Source: Rubrobacter tropicus (GTDB taxonomy: Bacteria; Actinomycetota; Rubrobacteria; Rubrobacterales; Rubrobacteraceae). Taken from it: 64,000 nucleotides of DNA. This document shows, piece after piece, positions 61,402 through 64,000 of the stretch (position 1 is its first letter; each line of letters opens with the position of its first letter). The stretch lies in NCBI RefSeq assembly GCF_011492945.1, contig NZ_CP045119.1:2480001-2544000 (forward strand), given 5' to 3'. Under the pieces are notes generated by a model, which saw only the letters and a program-made list of their open reading frames with translations, was not told the DNA's origin and ran no database searches. The position numbers and the translations under genes are program-made.

Positions 61402-62346
61402 CGTTACCGAGGCGTCGCCGAGCATCCTTCGCACCAGCAGCAATCCCAACAGACCGACAAGCGTCGCGAACCAGAGGGTCGCGAGCCGGATCACGAGCGT
61501 CAGGGCTCCCGCCAGGCCACTCGACATCCCCGCTATCCTGCCGAACTGGAGCACCAGACCGGCCTCGACCGCGCCGATGCCGCCAGGGATCATGCTGAGC
61601 ACGCCGAGCAGCGAGCTGACAGCGAAGACGAAGACTACCATCAGGAACCCCGCCTCCGCCCCAAGCCCGACGGCGCAGAGGTAGACGGCGAGGCATTCGA
61701 GACCCCAGGACAGAAAAGAGATGGCCGTGCCGACGACGAGGGGACGCGTGCCCAGCAGCTCGTTGGAGGCGCCGTGGAAGGCGTGCAGGTGCGGGGCGAG
61801 GCGGTCGAGGAGCGGCAGCTTCAGCAGGACGCGTTCCATGAGGAGCGAGAGCTTTTTTGAGCGGAGGACGGCGATGCCGAACGCGGCGACCGCGAGGAAG
61901 GCGAGCATGATCCAGGGCGGAAGGTCCAGGGCGAAGGCGCCGAGGAAGCCCCAGGCGACCATGCCGGTGCCGTCGGTGGCCCGCTCGGCGACGACGGCCG
62001 GAGCGGTGCGGGCTATTGGGGCGCCCGAGGCCTGGCGGACGAAGACGCTCTTGAGGACCTCCCCGAGCTTGCCCGGGGAGATGGTCATGGACAATCCCGC
62101 CGCGAAGATGGCGGCGTTGGTGCCGAGGGGGACGGAGACCTTTAGGACGTTCAGGTAGTAGAGCCAGCGGAAGAAGCGTCCGGCGTAGGAGAGGGAGACG
62201 AGGCCGAGGATCACGGGGATCAGGGCCAGGTCGAAGCCGGCAAGCGCTTCGGCGAGCTCCCCGAAGTTCGAGAAGACGGCCAGGACCAGGTAGACGGCGA
62301 CGCCGAGGGCGACGGCGAGGACGAGGTTTCTGCCGAGCTTCTCCAC
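61348..62346 (-). CDS. Lysylphosphatidylglycerol-synthase TM-region/flippase-like protein (UPF0104)
   Basis: 332 residues with about eight membrane segments. It shows the UPF0104/AglD pattern: SLSYAGRFFRWLYYLNVLKVSVPLGTNAAIFAAGLSMTISPGKLGEVLKSVFVRQASG and VLSMIPGGIGAVEAGLVLQFGRIAG. The PGK-GE and PGGIGxxE motifs are characteristic. Such proteins are thought to flip lipid-linked intermediates or synthesise aminoacyl lipids. Its start is two bases beyond the stop of the UbiA gene, so the two are one operon. Convergent overlap with the MFS gene. Confidence 0.85.
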   Translation of the reverse strand: MEKLGRNLVLAVALGVAVYLVLAVFSNFGELAEALAGFDLALIPVILGLVSLSYAGRFFRWLYYLNVLKVSVPLGTNAAIFAAGLSMTISPGKLGEVLKSVFVRQASGAPIARTAPAVVAERATDGTGMVAWGFLGAFALDLPPWIMLAFLAVAAFGIAVLRSKKLSLLMERVLLKLPLLDRLAPHLHAFHGASNELLGTRPLVVGTAISFLSWGLECLAVYLCAVGLGAEAGFLMVVFVFAVSSLLGVLSMIPGGIGAVEAGLVLQFGRIAGMSSGLAGALTLVIRLATLWFATLVGLLGLLLVRRMLGDASVTSVHRSHGATHRAHERGE

Positions 62347-62347
62347 C

Positions 62348-63235
62348 CTAGAGGAAGTAGATGGTCACGCCGACGACGACGAGCCAGAGAAAGAGGGAGA
62401 CCTGCAGGGGCCTGTCGGCGAGCAGGAGCGTATCCGGGTTGCCGCCGCCGTCGCGGTGGACGAGGAGCATGTAGCGGAAGACGCCGTAGACCACGAACGG
62501 GATGCTCGCCATCATGAAGATCTCGTCCTGGCGCTCGTAGACGGTGAAAGTGTAGAGGGTGTAGGCGATGATGGTGGCGCTAATCATTATGTTCATCATC
62601 TCGTCCAGCATCGGCACCGAATAGTCCCTGAGGTTCTTGCGGTGGACGACCGCGCCGTCGCCCAAAGTGGCGAGCTCGTGGCGGCGCTTGGAGAAGCCGA
62701 GAAAGAGGGTGAGAAGTCCCGTGCAGACTATCAGCCACGGGGAGATCGGGGCCGCGACCGCCGCAACCCCCGCCAGCGCCCGGATCACGAACCCCGCCGA
62801 GATGCTCATGACGTCCAGGATCGCTATGTGCTTTAGGACAGGCGTGTAGACGGCCTGCAACGCGAGGTAGGCGAGCCCCGTCGCCAGGACCCCGAGGTTC
62901 ACGTAGAAACTCAGCGCGAGCCCGCCACCTACGAGCAACGCCGAATAGACGACGGCCGCGGGGACCGGCACCTCACCGCTCGCCACGGGCCTCAGCCTCT
63001 TGAGCGGGTGCTTGCGGTCTTCTTCGACGTCGAGGACGTCGTTGAAGGCGTAGACGGCGCCCGAGAGCAAACAGAAGGCGACGAACGTGGTGAGAGCGTC
63101 TGCGACGTGCGAGATCGAGAGGGCCTTACCCGCGAACAGCACCCCGGCCAGCACGAACCCGTTCTTGGTCCACTGCTTCGGCCGCGCGAGTCGGAGGTAG
63201 GACCCCGGAAATCCCTTGGAGCCGCCCGCTTTCAC
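62348..63235 (-). CDS. UbiA-family decaprenyl-phosphate phosphoribosyltransferase
   Basis: 295 residues, about nine helices. The first Asp-rich motif is AFNDVLDVEEDRKHPLKRLRPVASGEV (NDxxDxxxD followed by HPxKxxRP), the form found in actinobacterial decaprenyl-phosphate 5-phosphoribosyltransferases of the arabinan pathway. The second motif region is FLGFSKRRHELATLG with LRDYS. It would make decaprenyl-phosphoryl-5-phosphoribose. Operon partner of the flippase-like gene. Divergent from the next UbiA-family gene. Confidence 0.85.
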   Translation of the reverse strand: MKAGGSKGFPGSYLRLARPKQWTKNGFVLAGVLFAGKALSISHVADALTTFVAFCLLSGAVYAFNDVLDVEEDRKHPLKRLRPVASGEVPVPAAVVYSALLVGGGLALSFYVNLGVLATGLAYLALQAVYTPVLKHIAILDVMSISAGFVIRALAGVAAVAAPISPWLIVCTGLLTLFLGFSKRRHELATLGDGAVVHRKNLRDYSVPMLDEMMNIMISATIIAYTLYTFTVYERQDEIFMMASIPFVVYGVFRYMLLVHRDGGGNPDTLLLADRPLQVSLFLWLVVVGVTIYFL

Positions 63236-63244
63236 GATTGCCGG

Positions 63245-63385
63245 TTATACCAGCTTGTCAGCACGCTGGCTACGCCAGCTTGTCAGCACGCTGCGCCCTT
63301 CGGGCTCCGCTTGTCAGCTCGTTCCGCCCTTTGGGCTCCACTCTCAGCACGCTTCGGGCCTAAAGGCCCTCGCTATCAGCTTTCG
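63245..63385. repeat. TCAGC-rich imperfect repeats
   Basis: Repeated CAGCTTGTCAGCACGCT-like units in the gap between two divergent UbiA genes, with inserts such as GCCCTTCGGGCT that form small hairpins. The same TCAGC/GCTGA theme occurs at 46375-46520 and 48595-48660. No gene here. Confidence 0.55.
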
Positions 63386-63489
63386 GCTTTCGGTGGTTGG
63401 GGGGAAGTTTGTCTTTTCGGAATTGCGGGGGTGGTGCGGGTACACTTGGCCGGGTATGAGTGATGCGCTCGGGGTTGGAGGAGTGGTGC

Positions 63490-64000
63490 GTGGCTGAGCC
63501 GCGGGGGTCGGTGGTGGGCGAGTGGTTCAGGCTCTCGCGGCCTTTTAGCCTTACGGCGGCGGCGGTGCCGGTCTTTTTCGGGACGGCGCTCGCCTCGGAC
63601 GATGGGTATTTTTCCTGGGGGCCTTTCGCGGCGATGTTGCTGGGGAGCCTTTTGATCCAGGCCGCCACCAACATGTTCAACGAGTTTTACGACGAGCAGC
63701 GCGGGCTCGACGTGAGCGGGACCGTCGGGATCGCGGGCTCGATAGTCGCGGGGCGGGTGCGGGCGCAAAGCGTGCTGTTCGGGGCGCTCTTCTGCTACGT
63801 GCTCGCGCTTTTTTGCGGGATCTACTTGATAGTGGTCGGTGGGTGGCCGATCCTGGTCCTCGGGTGCGTCTCGGCGCTCGGCGGCTACCTCTACTCGGCA
63901 GGCCCCCGCCCCATCGCCTACACCCCGGCGAGCGAGGCGGCGGTCTTCGTCTTTATGGGCGTGCTTATAGTGGTCATAGCCTACGCCGTCCAGGGCGCGG
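63490..64000 (+). CDS. UbiA-family prenyltransferase (MenA-like), partial at window edge
   Basis: A GTG at 63490 with GGAGGAG upstream starts an open frame that runs off the window (170 codons seen). It reads EWFRLSRPFSLTAAAVPVFFGTALA, then AATNMFNEFYDEQRGLD (the NxxxDxxxD-type Asp motif of UbiA enzymes, in the NEFYDEQ form), GIAGSIVAGRVR and LGGYLYSAGPRPIAYTPASE. The order resembles 1,4-dihydroxy-2-naphthoate prenyltransferase (MenA) of menaquinone synthesis. The C-terminal half, needed to be sure, lies outside. Confidence 0.75.
   Translation, partial: MAEPRGSVVGEWFRLSRPFSLTAAAVPVFFGTALASDDGYFSWGPFAAMLLGSLLIQAATNMFNEFYDEQRGLDVSGTVGIAGSIVAGRVRAQSVLFGALFCYVLALFCGIYLIVVGGWPILVLGCVSALGGYLYSAGPRPIAYTPASEAAVFVFMGVLIVVIAYAVQGA

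Noticed and set aside
1..64000. CRISPR array, insertion sequences, integrases or prophage genes
   Set aside because: No regularly spaced direct repeats and no transposase, integrase or phage structural protein was recognised on either strand.

Overview
The window is high-GC DNA from an actinobacterium-like genome. A Rubrobacter-type lineage fits best: GTG and TTG starts are common, there is an F420-dependent (LLM-type) oxidoreductase gene, a decaprenyl-phosphate phosphoribosyltransferase-type UbiA protein, and a complete actinobacterial propane-monooxygenase (prmABCD) cluster. The genus is an inference; no rRNA gene is present. No insertion sequence, integrase, CRISPR array or replication origin was seen.

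1-17.4 kb is an accessory strip, all on the minus strand. Small stress- or redox-type enzymes stand one after another: a SpoIIE-type phosphatase, a haloacetate-dehalogenase-like hydrolase, two MFS exporters, VOC and NTF2-fold proteins, an LLM oxidoreductase, and five intact paralogues of the RibD-C/dihydrofolate-reductase-like family plus two remnants. Several genes here are broken, mostly by the apparent loss of a single G in a G run. 17.4-28.8 kb continues on the minus strand with an ABC transporter (ATPase plus FtsX-type permease), a tandem DJ-1/PfpI protein, a LysE exporter, Rid and DoxX-like proteins, and a two-gene membrane-protein module present twice. Five transcription units between 2 and 26 kb share one promoter architecture: two palindromes at a fixed 23-bp centre spacing, TACCGG, and a -10 box 17-18 bp further on. 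This looks like a regulon. A large MalT-like LuxR regulator (29.0-31.7 kb, plus strand) and a tRNA-Thr(CGU) gene close this half.

32.2-48.2 kb is the propane/secondary-alcohol catabolic cluster. prmA has its own promoter and terminator; prmBCD follow under a separate promoter. Around them lie two amidohydrolase + MIP18/DUF59 pairs, two zinc alcohol dehydrogenases, a GldA-like dehydrogenase, a [2Fe-2S] ferredoxin, an IclR regulator, unknown small proteins and a dedicated GroEL. A 19-bp inverted repeat, TTTCnnACAnTGTnnGAAA or close to it, precedes the three plus-strand promoters and probably marks the cluster's operator. 48.7-55.3 kb is housekeeping on the minus strand: P1 peptidase, RicT/PSP1, DNA polymerase III delta prime, thymidylate kinase, a class I amidotransferase, and a topoisomerase I that resembles the archaeal type.

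55.5-61.4 kb is the most novel part. Six tightly packed minus-strand genes encode, in order of transcription, a double-HTH XRE regulator, an ImmA/IrrE-type metallopeptidase, a 7-TM protein with a cytoplasmic tail, a 72-residue peptide ending in CGTWGC, a ComQ/polyprenyl-synthase-like protein with two Asp-rich motifs, and an EpiD-like cysteine decarboxylase. An MFS exporter is divergent. I infer a peptide-signal or RiPP system in which a short C-terminal core containing one Trp and a terminal Cys is prenylated and/or decarboxylated. 61.3-64 kb ends with a flippase-like membrane protein and two UbiA-family prenyltransferases; the last one is cut by the window edge.
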